In this document: positions 34,506-43,394 of the stretch, piece after piece
How the letters are laid out: each line of letters begins with the position of its first letter
How positions within the stretch are numbered: position 1 is the first letter of the stretch
NCBI RefSeq assembly: GCF_900111775.1
Contig: NZ_FOJJ01000003.1
Span: 1-64,000 of the forward strand
Direction of reading: 5' to 3'
Origin: Desulfuromonas acetexigens
GTDB lineage: Bacteria; Desulfobacterota; Desulfuromonadia; Desulfuromonadales; Trichloromonadaceae
DNA: 64,000 nucleotides
The notes under the pieces: model-generated
The model's database searches: none
Told to the model about the DNA's origin: nothing
What the model saw: the letters and a program-made list of their open reading frames with translations, nothing else
Position numbers and translations under genes: made by a program

Positions 34506-35537
34506 TCACAGCAGCGGCCGCAGGTTGCCGAGATCGACGTCGACAAGGCCGTCGAGTTGACGAAGGATGGCGCACAGTTCTTCGTGTTCGGGGTGGTCGG
34601 GAAGATGCACGGCGCGGCGGGCGAATTCGGCGCGGTCGAAGGTTCCCCAGTTGACCAGGCGGCTGAAATAGACGGCAGCGCCGTAACGGCGGGCCAGGTC
34701 GACGAAGGCGGGGAGCTCCCGGTAGTTGTTGCGCTGGATGACGCAACTGAACTTGAGAGGGATGGCAAGGGTGGCGATGAAGTCGAGGTTGCGCAGCAGA
34801 CGGTCGAAATCGCCGCCCCGGCGGTTTTCGGTATAGGTCTCGGCGGTCGCGGCATCGATGGAAATTTCCGCCGCCGTGACCAGCGGCTGCAGGTGGGCGA
34901 GTCCCGCCCAGGCGGCCGCGTCCCAGAGCTGACCGTTGGTGTGCAGGCCCACCCGACGCAGGTGCGGCCAGCTGCGCCGGGTGATCGCGGTCAGCAGCTC
35001 CCGGTAGCCGGGACTGCCGAAAGGATCGCCGTAACCGGAAACGATCAGTTCCTCGGCGTGAGGCGCGGCCTGCTCGACGATGCGTCGGGCGAGGAGATCG
35101 ACCCGCTCCCGCCCGGCGGCATCGAGGAAGACCGGCGAGCGGCGGCAAGACGGGCAGCTCAGGTTGCAGCGGGGATCGAAACAGAGGTTGAGGATTTTCG
35201 GACCGAAGGGGAGTTGGACCTGGCCCCGTTCCAGGGCGGCGCGCAGCTCCGGGTCGGCGACTTCGGCCAGGGCCATGACCGGCGGGGCGACGGAAGCCAG
35301 ACGCGGGCAGCGCTTGCGGCTGCAATTATGAAAGGTGCCGTTGAGGATGTTGCGGCGCAGACCCCGCGCGGCGGGGCCGTTCCAGATTTCCGCCAGGGAT
35401 TGTTCGAACAGGTTCCCGATGGGGGTCTTCAGCCAAGCCGGACAGCAGCCGAAGACCGACCCATCGGGATGGATTTCGCACCAGATGAAGGGATGGGCGC
35501 AGATCCGCCGCGCGGCTGGTTCCATCCCCGCCTTCAT
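34506..35537 (-). CDS. Radical SAM protein with N-terminal SPASM-like cysteine domain
   Basis: 343 residues from ATG 35537, whose A is the last base of the degP stop codon. The radical SAM signature CNLSCPSC (CxxxCxxC) lies in LNLCFDPRCNLSCPSCRR, near residue 125, followed by VSGYGDPFGSPGYREL. Cysteines CAHPFIWCEIHPDGSVFGCC and C..C near 78-82 lie before it, so the auxiliary, SPASM-like cluster region is at the N terminus; in most relatives it comes after the radical SAM core. The substrate is unknown. It is the last gene of a regulator-kinase-protease operon, which hints at an envelope-linked target. Confidence 0.82.
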   Translation of the reverse strand: MKAGMEPAARRICAHPFIWCEIHPDGSVFGCCPAWLKTPIGNLFEQSLAEIWNGPAARGLRRNILNGTFHNCSRKRCPRLASVAPPVMALAEVADPELRAALERGQVQLPFGPKILNLCFDPRCNLSCPSCRRSPVFLDAAGRERVDLLARRIVEQAAPHAEELIVSGYGDPFGSPGYRELLTAITRRSWPHLRRVGLHTNGQLWDAAAWAGLAHLQPLVTAAEISIDAATAETYTENRRGGDFDRLLRNLDFIATLAIPLKFSCVIQRNNYRELPAFVDLARRYGAAVYFSRLVNWGTFDRAEFARRAVHLPDHPEHEELCAILRQLDGLVDVDLGNLRPLL

Positions 35538-36940
35538 CAATCGGCCTTGAGCGTGGTGTAAAGGACCGATTCACCGCGCTGTACCAGCAGACGCAGCGTA
35601 TCCCCCTTCTTCACCTTACCCACGGCGGACTTGAAAGCCGCGACATTCGGGGTCGCCTTGCCGTTGACTTCGAGAATCACGTCGCCGCGCCGCAGCTGGC
35701 TGACGGCCGCCGAGCCGTTGGGATCGATGGCATTGATCAGCACCCCATCGGTCCCCTGGAGGCCGAGGCGCGCCGCCAGTTCCGGGGAGATATTGGAGAG
35801 GGACAGACCGAGCTGTCCCGGCTCGCCGTCTTCTTCCCCCTCTACCACCGCGCTTTGGCCATCCTCCAGCTTGGCGATCTTGACCTTCAGGGTCTTTTCC
35901 TTGCCGTCACGGAGAATGCCGAGCTCGACCGTCTTGTTTACCGGCGTCGCCGCCACCAGCCGGGGAAGATCCTTGGTTTCGTTCACTTCCGAGCCGTCGT
36001 AGCGGACGATGATGTCGCCGCGCTTGACCCCGGCCCGCCCGGCCGGCGAATCGGCGGTGACTTCGGCGACGAGCGCCCCCTTGGCCTCCTCGAGATCGAA
36101 GGAGTCGGCCAGTTCTTCAGTCATCGGCTGCACGCTGACGCCCAGCCAGCCCCGGGTGACATGACCGGTTTCCTTGAGCTGATCAAGAATGTCCTTGGCG
36201 GCGTTCACCGGGGTGGCGAAACCGATTCCCTGGCCGCCGGCGATGATCGCGGTGTTGATGCCGACGACCTGGCCGTCGCTGTTGAAGAGCGGGCCGCCGG
36301 AATTGCCGGGGTTGATCGAGGCGTCGGTCTGGATGAAGTCGTCGTAAGGCCCGGCACCGATCACCCGCCCCTTGGCCGAGACGATTCCAGCGGTCACCGT
36401 CTGTTCCAGGCCGAAAGGGTTACCGATGGCCATCACCCACTCGCCGACCTCCAGCTTGTCGCTATCCCCCAGCGCCGCCACCGGCAGGGCTTCCTTGGTC
36501 TCGATCTTGAGCAGCGCCAGGTCGAGCTTTTCATCCTGCCCCTTGATGGTCGCGTCGAAGGTGCGGCCGTCGGAGAGCTTGACCGTCACCGTGTCGGCGC
36601 CGTTGACGACATGGTCGTTGGTCATGATGTAGCCGTCCTTGGAGATGATGAAGCCCGAACCGAGAGCCTGTTTCTGGCTGGGACCCTGCGGCATCCCCTC
36701 GAAGAAGCGATTGAAGAAATCGTCGAAAAAGTCGTTGTGCGGGTTGAAAGGACTGCGCGGCTGCATCGGCCGCCGCTGCTGCTGCTTGGCCTTTTGCGCG
36801 GTGCTGATGTTGACCACCGCCGGTTTCAGTTCCTTGGCGAGCACGACGAAATCGGGGGGAGCCGCGGCCAGCCCGGAAAAGGGCAGACTCAGCAGCAGGG
36901 ACAAGAGCAGGATGATGAAATGTGCCGGACGATGTTTCAT
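35537..36940 (-). CDS. degP: Periplasmic Do-type serine protease/chaperone
   Basis: 467 residues. A signal peptide (about 1-26) is followed by a trypsin-like domain with catalytic His in MTNDHVVNGAD, Asp in DLALLKIE and Ser in NPGNSGGPLFN, and then two PDZ domains (about 270-360 and 375-460). This is the full HtrA/DegP/DegQ design; which paralogue is uncertain. A GGAGG ribosome-binding site precedes ATG 36940. It lies 33 bp after a sensor kinase gene and next to a radical SAM gene, so it appears to belong to an envelope-stress operon, like CpxRA-degP in enterics. Confidence 0.95.
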   Translation of the reverse strand: MKHRPAHFIILLLSLLLSLPFSGLAAAPPDFVVLAKELKPAVVNISTAQKAKQQQRRPMQPRSPFNPHNDFFDDFFNRFFEGMPQGPSQKQALGSGFIISKDGYIMTNDHVVNGADTVTVKLSDGRTFDATIKGQDEKLDLALLKIETKEALPVAALGDSDKLEVGEWVMAIGNPFGLEQTVTAGIVSAKGRVIGAGPYDDFIQTDASINPGNSGGPLFNSDGQVVGINTAIIAGGQGIGFATPVNAAKDILDQLKETGHVTRGWLGVSVQPMTEELADSFDLEEAKGALVAEVTADSPAGRAGVKRGDIIVRYDGSEVNETKDLPRLVAATPVNKTVELGILRDGKEKTLKVKIAKLEDGQSAVVEGEEDGEPGQLGLSLSNISPELAARLGLQGTDGVLINAIDPNGSAAVSQLRRGDVILEVNGKATPNVAAFKSAVGKVKKGDTLRLLVQRGESVLYTTLKAD

Positions 36941-36973
36941 GGGTTCCTCCGTGGTGCGTGGTTGGATGTGCGG

Positions 36974-38338
36974 CTATCCGCTCGTTTCCGGAAAATTGAG
37001 AATCACCCTCAGCCCCGGTTCGTTGTCTTCGAGCCGGATGCGGGCGTTGTGCAGCTGCGCCACCGCCGCCACCAGCGCCAGGCCGAGGCCGTTACCGGGG
37101 GTGGAGCGGCTTTCTTCCAGCCGATAGAAGCGCTGCAAGACCTTGTCCCGGGCTTCCGGCGGGATGCCCGGCCCGTTATCGGCCACGATCACTCGCGTTC
37201 CGCTCAGGGCCACCCAGATGCGTCCCTGGGGCGGGGTGTACTTGATGGCGTTGTCGAGCAAATTGGCGAAGGCCTGAAAGAGCAGGTCACGGTCCCCGCG
37301 CAGCTTCGGGGCGGAAAGCAGATGGGTCTCGATGTGCTGCTCTTTCTCGTCGGCCAGCGGTTCGTAGAATTCGATGACGTCCCGCAGCAGCTCGGCCGGA
37401 TCGACCTCCTGAAAACCGGCGCGGCGGCTTCCCGATTCGACCTGGCCGATACGCAAAAGCGCCTTGAAGGTGGTCAGCAGGCCATCGGCTTCGGACACCG
37501 CCCGTTCGAGCAGCTCACGATTGTGCTCCTCCTGGGTCTGGCCGCGCAGCGTCTCCAGCAGATTACGCAGGCGCGCCAGGGGCGTGCGCAGATCGTGGGC
37601 GATGTTGTCGGAGACCTGGCGCACCCCGGCCATCAGGGCCTCGATCCGGTCGAGCATGTCGTTGAGATTGCCCGCCAGCTGATCGAAATCGTCCTGGGCG
37701 CCGCTCACGGGAATGCGCCGGGAGAGATCGCCGGTGATGATCTCGCGGCAGGTGTCGTTGATGCTCTCGACTCGGCGCAGAAAGCCCCGGCTGAGCAGGG
37801 CGCCGCCGACCAGGGCGAGAACGGCGGTGAGGGCCAGCCCCCAGGCCAGGGTCGAGACGATCAGCTGCTGGATCTTCTCCAGCTCGTGCACATCCCGCCC
37901 GACCAGCAGATTCAATCCCCCTTCCAGCTTGAACAGCCGCGCCCGGGCCACGTGCCCCTTCTTCGCGGCGCCCCGGTCCTCTTCCAGGCGAAAACTCAGC
38001 CAGCTGGCCCGAGGTTCCTCCCCCTGCGGCCAACGGCTCAGATTGCCGAGGAGCGGATGCAGGCGGCGGTCGGCGAGCAGATAGATCACCGGGCCGTTCG
38101 GCTCCCGAGCCATGCGCTCGGAGATCAGCGCGGTCAGTCCCGGCAGGCCGGTGCGGTCGTAGCGTTCCGCCAGCCCCACCACCTCGGCCTCGATGGCGGC
38201 GTCGGTCTGGCGTACCATGTAGCCCGCCGTCGACCAGTGGATGAAGCCGAGCAGCAGCAGCACCGAAGTGCCGAAGAGGGCCATGTAGAGCACGGCCAGG
38301 CGGAAGGTGCTGCTCGCCAGCAGCCTAGGCTTCGGCAC
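36974..38338 (-). CDS. Sensor histidine kinase of the degP operon
   Basis: 454 residues, starting at GTG 38338, 14 bp inside the end of the response regulator gene. An N-terminal helix (about 15-38) and a second (about 150-172) enclose a periplasmic domain of about 110 residues. HAMP follows, then HisKA with NIAHDLRTPLARL and an HATPase with NLLDNAIKYTPPQG, DNGPGI and NGLGLALV. It is an EnvZ/BaeS-type kinase paired with the OmpR-type regulator. Together they probably react to envelope damage, since degP follows. The start is uncertain; the upstream frame is open to 38470 but overlaps the regulator. Confidence 0.9.
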   Translation of the reverse strand: MPKPRLLASSTFRLAVLYMALFGTSVLLLLGFIHWSTAGYMVRQTDAAIEAEVVGLAERYDRTGLPGLTALISERMAREPNGPVIYLLADRRLHPLLGNLSRWPQGEEPRASWLSFRLEEDRGAAKKGHVARARLFKLEGGLNLLVGRDVHELEKIQQLIVSTLAWGLALTAVLALVGGALLSRGFLRRVESINDTCREIITGDLSRRIPVSGAQDDFDQLAGNLNDMLDRIEALMAGVRQVSDNIAHDLRTPLARLRNLLETLRGQTQEEHNRELLERAVSEADGLLTTFKALLRIGQVESGSRRAGFQEVDPAELLRDVIEFYEPLADEKEQHIETHLLSAPKLRGDRDLLFQAFANLLDNAIKYTPPQGRIWVALSGTRVIVADNGPGIPPEARDKVLQRFYRLEESRSTPGNGLGLALVAAVAQLHNARIRLEDNEPGLRVILNFPETSG

Positions 38339-39005
38339 GGAGCACGTATCCCGCGCCGCGCACGGTGTGCAGCAGCGGTCCTTCGAAATCTTTGTCGATC
38401 TTGCTCCGCAACCGGCTGATGTGCACGTCGATGACGTTGGTCTGCGGATCGAAATGATAATCCCAGACACTCTCCAGCAGCATGGTGCGGGTCACCACCT
38501 GGCCACTGTGCCGCAGCAGGTATTCGAGCAGGCGAAACTCCCGGGGTTGCAGTTCGATGTTGCGCCCGGCGCGGCGCACCGTGCGGGTCAGCAGATCCAT
38601 CTCCAGGTCGGCGACCTTGAGCAGCGTGCGCGGGGCCTGCTCCCCCTCCCCCCGGCGGATCAGAGCTTCGAGGCGGGCGAGCAGTTCGGAAAAGGCGAAG
38701 GGCTTGACCAGATAGTCGTCGCCGCCGGCGCGCAACCCTTCGACCCGGTCGTCGACCTCGCCGAGGGCGCTAAGAAAGAGCGCCGGGGTCTTCCTGCCCG
38801 CCGCCCGCAGGGAACGGATCAGGGCCAGGCCGTCGAGCCCCGGCAGCATGCGGTCGACCACCAGGGCGTCGAAATCCTCTTCCAGCGCCCGAAAGAGCCC
38901 GTCCTTTCCGTCGCCGACGCGCTCGGCGCGATGGCCGCTCTCGCTGAGGCCCTTGACCAGATAAGCCGCCGTCTCGGCGTCGTCTTCGATAATCAGAATA
39001 CGCAT
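38325..39005 (-). CDS. OmpR-family response regulator
   Basis: 226 residues. The receiver domain has EDD near residues 7-9 and the phospho-Asp in ALVVDRMLPGLDG, and the winged-helix DNA-binding domain has ELQPREFRLLEYLLRHSGQVVTRTMLLESVWDYHFDPQTNVIDVHISRLRSKI in family terms. It is the first gene of the regulator, kinase, degP, radical SAM operon, and its own regulator status is likely. The upstream gap (39006-39203) shows no clear gene. Confidence 0.94.
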   Translation of the reverse strand: MRILIIEDDAETAAYLVKGLSESGHRAERVGDGKDGLFRALEEDFDALVVDRMLPGLDGLALIRSLRAAGRKTPALFLSALGEVDDRVEGLRAGGDDYLVKPFAFSELLARLEALIRRGEGEQAPRTLLKVADLEMDLLTRTVRRAGRNIELQPREFRLLEYLLRHSGQVVTRTMLLESVWDYHFDPQTNVIDVHISRLRSKIDKDFEGPLLHTVRGAGYVLRAEA

Positions 39006-39203
39006 GATTCCTCGTTTTCATCCAAGATAGGCATTGGTCATTGTAGCCGCAAGGGGACCAACGAGCAACCGCGGGGCACCGCGAAGCTTGCTGACCTGGG
39101 ATCATTCTACGCATCCCCCGTTACCGGGAGTTTGCCGGAAGATTACAATTTGGAAAGGTTGCTGAGAAGGCGAAGCGGGAGGGGATGGCGGTGGGAATTA
39201 TCA

Positions 39204-39234
39204 CCGCCCCCGCGCTGATTCAACGCGGGGGCGG
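39204..39234. terminator. Intrinsic terminator after quinone oxidoreductase gene
   Basis: CCGCCCCCGCG / CGCGGGGGCGG, 11 bp, 9-base loop. It lies just beyond the stop of the minus-strand gene at 39253. A GTTTT follows on the plus strand. Confidence 0.65.
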
Positions 39235-39252
39235 CGTTTTGCCACGGGGATT

Positions 39253-40245
39253 TTACAGGTCGGCGATCTTCAGGACAATTTTGCCGAAATGCTTGTCTTC
39301 TTCCATCATGCGATGGGCCGCGGCCACCTCGTCGATGGGGAAGACCTTCTCGATGATCGGCACGATCGACCGGTCGGCGAAGCTGGGCAGGGCGCGCTTG
39401 ATGAACTCGGCGATGATCTCCCCTTTTTCCGAAACCGGCCGACTGCGCAGCACCGAGCCGATGATCTGCTGACGCTTGACCATCATCAGGGCGAGGTTGA
39501 GCTCGGCCTTGATCCCGGAGATGACGCCGATGACCACCAGCTTCCCCTTGTAGCCAAGGGAATTCATGTTCGGGGCCAGATACTTGGCGCCGACGTGATC
39601 GAGAATCAGATCGACCCCCTTCTTGCTGGTGAACTCCTTGACCGCGTCGGAGAAGTCCGGGGTGATGGTGTAATCGATAACGAGATCGGCGCCGAGTTGC
39701 TTGACCCGCTCCAGTTTGCTCGGATGGGCGGTGACGATCTTCTTCACCTGCGGGGTCAGGGCGTTGGCCAGTTGCAGGGCCGCCGTGTTGACCCCACCGC
39801 CGCCGCCGTGAAGGATGGCAGTCTGGCCGTTTTTCAGCTCGCCGATCATGAAGACGTTGAGAAAGGCGGTGATGTACGATTCGCAAACGCAGGCCGCTTC
39901 CTCGAAGCTCATCGACGACGGCATCGGCATGACGTGATTGGCGTAGGCCACCGCGTATTCGGCGTAACCGCCGCCGCCAACCAGAGCCAGCACCCGGTCG
40001 CCCGGCTTCCACTCGCTCACCGCCGAGCCGACCGACTCGATGATGCCGGAAACCTCCAGACCGAGGATTTCCGAATCGCCGGGGGGGGCCGGATACTTCC
40101 CTTCCCGCTGCACCAGGTCGGGGCGGTTGATCGACGTCGCCGCGACCTTGATCAGAACTTCATTCTCCTTCGGCGTCGGTTTGGGCACTTCATCGACCCG
40201 CATCACTTCGACGCCGCCAAAACCATCCATCACCACTGCGCGCAT
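39253..40245 (-). CDS. NAD(P)H:quinone oxidoreductase, zeta-crystallin/PIG3-type MDR
   Basis: 330 residues. The medium-chain dehydrogenase fold is clear: SINRPDLVQREGKYPAPPG, GLEVSGIIESVGSAVSEWKPGDRV, the nucleotide loop HGGGGGVNTAALQLA and the C-terminal FPIDEVAAAHRMMEEDKHFGKIVLKI. It lacks the zinc-binding cysteines of alcohol dehydrogenases, so it is a zinc-free reductase. It reduces quinones or related compounds with NAD(P)H; the substrate is not known. Single gene. Confidence 0.92.
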   Translation of the reverse strand: MRAVVMDGFGGVEVMRVDEVPKPTPKENEVLIKVAATSINRPDLVQREGKYPAPPGDSEILGLEVSGIIESVGSAVSEWKPGDRVLALVGGGGYAEYAVAYANHVMPMPSSMSFEEAACVCESYITAFLNVFMIGELKNGQTAILHGGGGGVNTAALQLANALTPQVKKIVTAHPSKLERVKQLGADLVIDYTITPDFSDAVKEFTSKKGVDLILDHVGAKYLAPNMNSLGYKGKLVVIGVISGIKAELNLALMMVKRQQIIGSVLRSRPVSEKGEIIAEFIKRALPSFADRSIVPIIEKVFPIDEVAAAHRMMEEDKHFGKIVLKIADL

Positions 40246-40401
40246 AAACTCTCTCCTTGTAAAATGTAAGTGCGGAAAAACCGCCGAATGGGGTTTCCTG
40301 GCAAATAAAACAACGTATCGATTATAGGGAATTCAGAATCGGTTGCAAGGAGAAAGAGGACGGTCCCCGTGATGGTTTGTCCGGGGCGTGCCTATCGAAC
40401 A

Positions 40402-40430
40402 TTGCCTAAGTTATACAAATCGATTAATGT
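40402..40430 (+). promoter_or_regulatory. Predicted promoter with inverted repeat for toxin-antitoxin pair
   Basis: TTGCCT (40402-40407), 17-bp spacer, TAATGT (40425-40430). AACATT upstream and AATGTT downstream bracket the promoter, which would suit antitoxin autoregulation. Confidence 0.35.
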
Positions 40431-40460
40431 TTAAGGGTAACTTTTTTCACGGAGGGAAGG

Positions 40461-40745
40461 ATGCCTATTACCAGCAAGGATATCGTGCCGCTCAAGGAAA
40501 TGCGGGCACGGCTGACCGAACTGGCCGAAGACGCCTGTGCCGGTCGCGAGAAAATCATCACCCGCAATGGCAAGGCCTATGTGGCCCTGATCGATGCCCG
40601 GCGCCTCGATTACTATCATCGGCTGGAACGGGAGAATATTCACCTGGGGTTGCTGGATGAGGCGGCGCGGGGGTGGGACGATGTGGAGGCGGGCAATCTG
40701 CTGACGGTGGCCGAGCTCAAGAGCCGGTACGGACGGGACCGGTGA
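40461..40745 (+). CDS. Phd/YefM-type antitoxin
   Basis: 94 residues. The N-terminal fold (ITSKDIVPLKEMRARLTELAEDACAGREKIITRNGKAYVALIDARRLDYY) is the Phd/YefM pattern: a DNA-binding part that also holds the toxin. The rest is acidic and would wrap the toxin. It is upstream of a RelE/ParE-like gene whose GTG start overlaps its stop. Confidence 0.88.
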   Translation: MPITSKDIVPLKEMRARLTELAEDACAGREKIITRNGKAYVALIDARRLDYYHRLERENIHLGLLDEAARGWDDVEAGNLLTVAELKSRYGRDR

Positions 40746-41116
40746 CCCCGGCAACCCTGCGCGTCACCGGCAATTTTTCGCGCAATCTCGACGGCATCGA
40801 AGCCTTTCTGCGCGAGGTCGACGCCACCCAAGTCTTTGCCGAACTGCTCGACGACCTCTTTGCCGAAGTCTTCCCGGCCCTTGAGCGCTTCCCCGAGATG
40901 GGCGCCGATTTCTTTCACCATCCGCCGACCTGCCGCGAAACCCAAGTCCGAACCCAACAGCTGCGCCGCCGCCTGGGTCCGGAGACCAGCCTGCGCGAAG
41001 TGCTTCGCGGCGACTACCTGCTCCTCTACGCCCATCGCGAACGGGACATCTTCCTGCTCGCCATCCGCCACCACCGCCAGCTCTCCTTCGATCTCTCCGG
41101 ACACTGGCCGGACTGA
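40742..41116 (+). CDS. RelE/ParE-superfamily toxin
   Basis: 124 residues from GTG 40742, which overlaps the antitoxin stop by 4 bases. The order of strand and helix (FSRNLDGIEAFLREVD..., LREVLRGDYLLLYAHRERDIFLLAIRHHRQLSFDLSGHW) fits the RelE/ParE fold: a basic middle, followed by a C-terminal RHHRQLSFDL strand. The target (ribosome or gyrase) cannot be told. The conserved Arg/His of RelE-type ribosome-dependent cleavage are not clearly identifiable. Confidence 0.8.
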   Translation: MTPATLRVTGNFSRNLDGIEAFLREVDATQVFAELLDDLFAEVFPALERFPEMGADFFHHPPTCRETQVRTQQLRRRLGPETSLREVLRGDYLLLYAHRERDIFLLAIRHHRQLSFDLSGHWPD

Positions 41117-41134
41117 AGGGAAGCCAAAGGACGG

Positions 41135-41812
41135 TCATACCTCCAGAAACGCCGAGTGCAAATCCCCCAGCCCCACCACCAGGATGCGGTCGAGAAGCTT
41201 CGGCGCATCGCCGAGAACGGCGAAAATTTCGTTGGTCATCAGGCCGGCGATAATCGCCGCGCCATCCGGGGTCACCGGCAACGAGCCCGGCGGCTGCGCC
41301 AGCCCGGCGAAAATCCGCGCCAGCGGCTGGGAGGCGCCGACCTTGAGGGTGAGTACCTGCCCCTGCTCCCCCTGCACGGCACCGTGAACGAACCAGACGC
41401 CGACCGGCGCGGCCCGATGCAGGGCGAAGCGGCTCGGCCAGTTGTCGAGGCAATCGGCCACGACCTCGATACCGGCCGGAAGGGCAAACGCCTCGTCGAT
41501 GCGCCCGGTCAGGGGGATGACTTCCACCGTCGAGTTGATCGCCGCCAGCCGTTCAGCGGCCACGGAGAGCTTCGCCCGGCCGATGTCCCCCTCGCCGTAC
41601 AGGGTCTGCCGGTTGAGATCGGGCCAGTCGACCCTGCCGTCGTCGACCAGATAGAGGCGGCCGACCCCGGCGCGGGCGAGCAGTTGGGCGACGGTGGCGC
41701 CGAGTCCGCCGACGCCGCCGACCAGCACCGTGCTGCGGGCGAGGCGCCGCTGACGCTGCTCCCCCCATACCGGCAACTGCCGGGCGTAGCGCTGCGAAGG
41801 GTTGCCGCTCAT
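41135..41812 (-). CDS. MoeB/ThiF-like ubiquitin-like activating enzyme of aor operon
   Basis: 225 residues, shorter than MoeB (about 250), with the nucleotide-binding VLVGGVGGLGATVAQLLARAGVGRLYLVDDGRVDWPDLNRQTLY and VVADCLDNWPSRF that define E1-like enzymes. The CxxC zinc pairs of E. coli MoeB are not present, so the C-terminal part is reduced. It would adenylylate the C-terminal glycine of the MoaD-like protein encoded just upstream, with a 4-bp overlap. It is the last gene of the aldehyde oxidoreductase operon and likely makes its tungsten cofactor. Confidence 0.88.
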   Translation of the reverse strand: MSGNPSQRYARQLPVWGEQRQRRLARSTVLVGGVGGLGATVAQLLARAGVGRLYLVDDGRVDWPDLNRQTLYGEGDIGRAKLSVAAERLAAINSTVEVIPLTGRIDEAFALPAGIEVVADCLDNWPSRFALHRAAPVGVWFVHGAVQGEQGQVLTLKVGASQPLARIFAGLAQPPGSLPVTPDGAAIIAGLMTNEIFAVLGDAPKLLDRILVVGLGDLHSAFLEV

Positions 41813-42090
41813 CCCCCCGCCCCCGGCGGAAAGAGGGCGACGGTCGCGCCGTCGGGGATCAGCGTTTGCAAGCCGTCGAGATGGTGGATGTTGTGGCGAT
41901 CGACCAGAATGATGGTGCCAGGGATGAGCGTGCCGTCGGCGTTGAGCAGCTTATCGAGAAAGGGAGTGGGAATTTCGGCCTGGACCCGGGTCAGCAGTTG
42001 CCGCACGTCGAGTCCCGGCGTCCAGGGGAGCACCAGGGTTTCGCGCTTGAGCAGCAGCCGCAGCAGGCTGTAGAAGCTGACCTGAACCAC
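41809..42090 (-). CDS. MoaD/ThiS-like sulfur carrier of aor operon
   Basis: 93 residues, ending in the Gly-Gly needed for thiocarboxylation (PGAGG). It has a beta-grasp pattern: VQVSFYSLLRLLLKRETLVLPW, DVRQLLTRV and NADGTLIPGTIILVDRHNIHHLDGLQTLIPDGATVALFPP. It overlaps the ThiF-like gene. It is specific to the aor operon, so it probably supplies sulfur for the tungsten-pterin of the oxidoreductase rather than for general Moco synthesis. Confidence 0.9.
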   Translation of the reverse strand: MVQVSFYSLLRLLLKRETLVLPWTPGLDVRQLLTRVQAEIPTPFLDKLLNADGTLIPGTIILVDRHNIHHLDGLQTLIPDGATVALFPPGAGG

Positions 42091-42094
42091 GGCC

Positions 42095-43315
42095 TTACCA
42101 GTCCCGGACCAATCCGGCGTAGCGGTTGGTGCCGGAAAGGTGGGCGGCTTCGGGGAGGGGGGCGCGGGATTTTATCAGATGATAGTAGACCCCGGCGTCG
42201 TTACTTTCGCCGACAAGGACAGCACCGAGCAGGCGCTTCTGCCCGTCGAGAAAGAGCTTGCGGTAACGGCCATTCGCGCCGTCACAAAAGACTCGGGCGG
42301 CCGGAGCGTCGTCGCCGCAGTAGCCGACCACCGCCAGATCGGTGCCGAAGATCTCGCTGATGTTGTTCTTCAGACTCCCCTCGTAGCGGCAGTCGCGGCC
42401 GAGCATGTTCAGGGCGGCGACCTCCCCCTGTTCGACGGCGGTCAGCCAGTTGCCCTGCACCGTCGGCTCGCCGGTGACGAAATCCGCCCCTTCGGCGCAG
42501 TCGCCGGCGGCGTAGATGTGGGGATGGCCGGCGCGGCAACAGGCATCGACGCGGATGCCGTCCCCCACCGCCAATCCCGCCCGCCGTGCCAGATCGGTAT
42601 TGGGCTGGACCCCCTTGCCGACGATGAGCAGATCGACGGTCAGGTTCTTGCCCGAGTTCAGTGTGAGGGCAAGGCGACCGTCATCCCTCAGCTCGGCGAT
42701 GTCGTCCCGCTTGTGCAGTTGCAAACCGGCGGCGACGAAACGCTCTTCGAGGAATTGGGCGGATTCGGCGTCGAGCAGGCGGCTGAAAATCCGGTTTGAT
42801 CCGACGATCAGGTGTTTTTCCGTTTCCGCCGGGGCGTGGGAAAGCAGGGGCAGGCTCACCAGCCCGGCGCCGAGGGCGGCGATGGCGCGGGCACCGGGGA
42901 GAAAACGGGCCAGGCGGTCGGCGTCGTCGAGATGGCGCAGCACCGAGACGCGCCCGGACTGAACCGCCAGGGGCCGGGCCTCGCTGCCGACGGCGAGGAG
43001 CAGTTGGCCGAATGAGATCTCGGCGCCGTCATCGAGGGTCAGGGTGTGGCCGTCGACGTCAAGGGACGTCGCCGTCCGGCCGAAGCGGGTGGTGATGCCG
43101 AGCTCCCGGTAGAAGGCCTGATCGACGATGAAGAGGTTCTCCCGTTCGGTCTTGCCGCCGATGAAATAGGGGGTGAGCACCCGCGAATAGGCGGGGCGGT
43201 CCTCGCGGTCGACCAGCAGGATGGAACGCGCGCGGTCATGCTTGCGCAGAACGCGCAAGGCCTGCAAGCCGGCGGCGCTGTTGCCGACGATGACGATGTC
43301 GAAATGGTCAGCCAC
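42095..43315 (-). CDS. FAD/NAD(P)-dependent oxidoreductase subunit of aldehyde oxidoreductase complex (AorC-like)
   Basis: 406 residues. A Rossmann start FDIVIVGNSAAGLQALRVL and the FAD motif of the pyridine nucleotide-disulfide type (GHPHIYAAGDCAEG) are present, with a second nucleotide-binding core near 140-175. It resembles NirB/rubredoxin-reductase-like flavoproteins. In the aor cluster of Aromatoleum, a FAD subunit named AorC joins AorA and AorB to couple aldehyde oxidation to NAD+; the gene order here is the same. That link is by synteny. Confidence 0.85.
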   Translation of the reverse strand: MADHFDIVIVGNSAAGLQALRVLRKHDRARSILLVDREDRPAYSRVLTPYFIGGKTERENLFIVDQAFYRELGITTRFGRTATSLDVDGHTLTLDDGAEISFGQLLLAVGSEARPLAVQSGRVSVLRHLDDADRLARFLPGARAIAALGAGLVSLPLLSHAPAETEKHLIVGSNRIFSRLLDAESAQFLEERFVAAGLQLHKRDDIAELRDDGRLALTLNSGKNLTVDLLIVGKGVQPNTDLARRAGLAVGDGIRVDACCRAGHPHIYAAGDCAEGADFVTGEPTVQGNWLTAVEQGEVAALNMLGRDCRYEGSLKNNISEIFGTDLAVVGYCGDDAPAARVFCDGANGRYRKLFLDGQKRLLGAVLVGESNDAGVYYHLIKSRAPLPEAAHLSGTNRYAGLVRDW

Positions 43316-43343
43316 TCATGTCTCCAACCGAGAGCGGTGTTAA

Positions 43344-43366
43344 CCCCTCTCCCCGGGGGAGAGGGG
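43344..43366. terminator. GC-rich palindromic hairpin between aorB and aorC
   Basis: CCCCTCTCCCC followed by GGGGGAGAGGGG, an inverted repeat with almost no loop, in the gap between the AOR and FAD subunit genes. It may lower read-through or protect the mRNA end; its effect is uncertain. Confidence 0.4.
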
Positions 43367-43394
43367 CAGGGGTGAGGGGGACGATGCGCAGATA

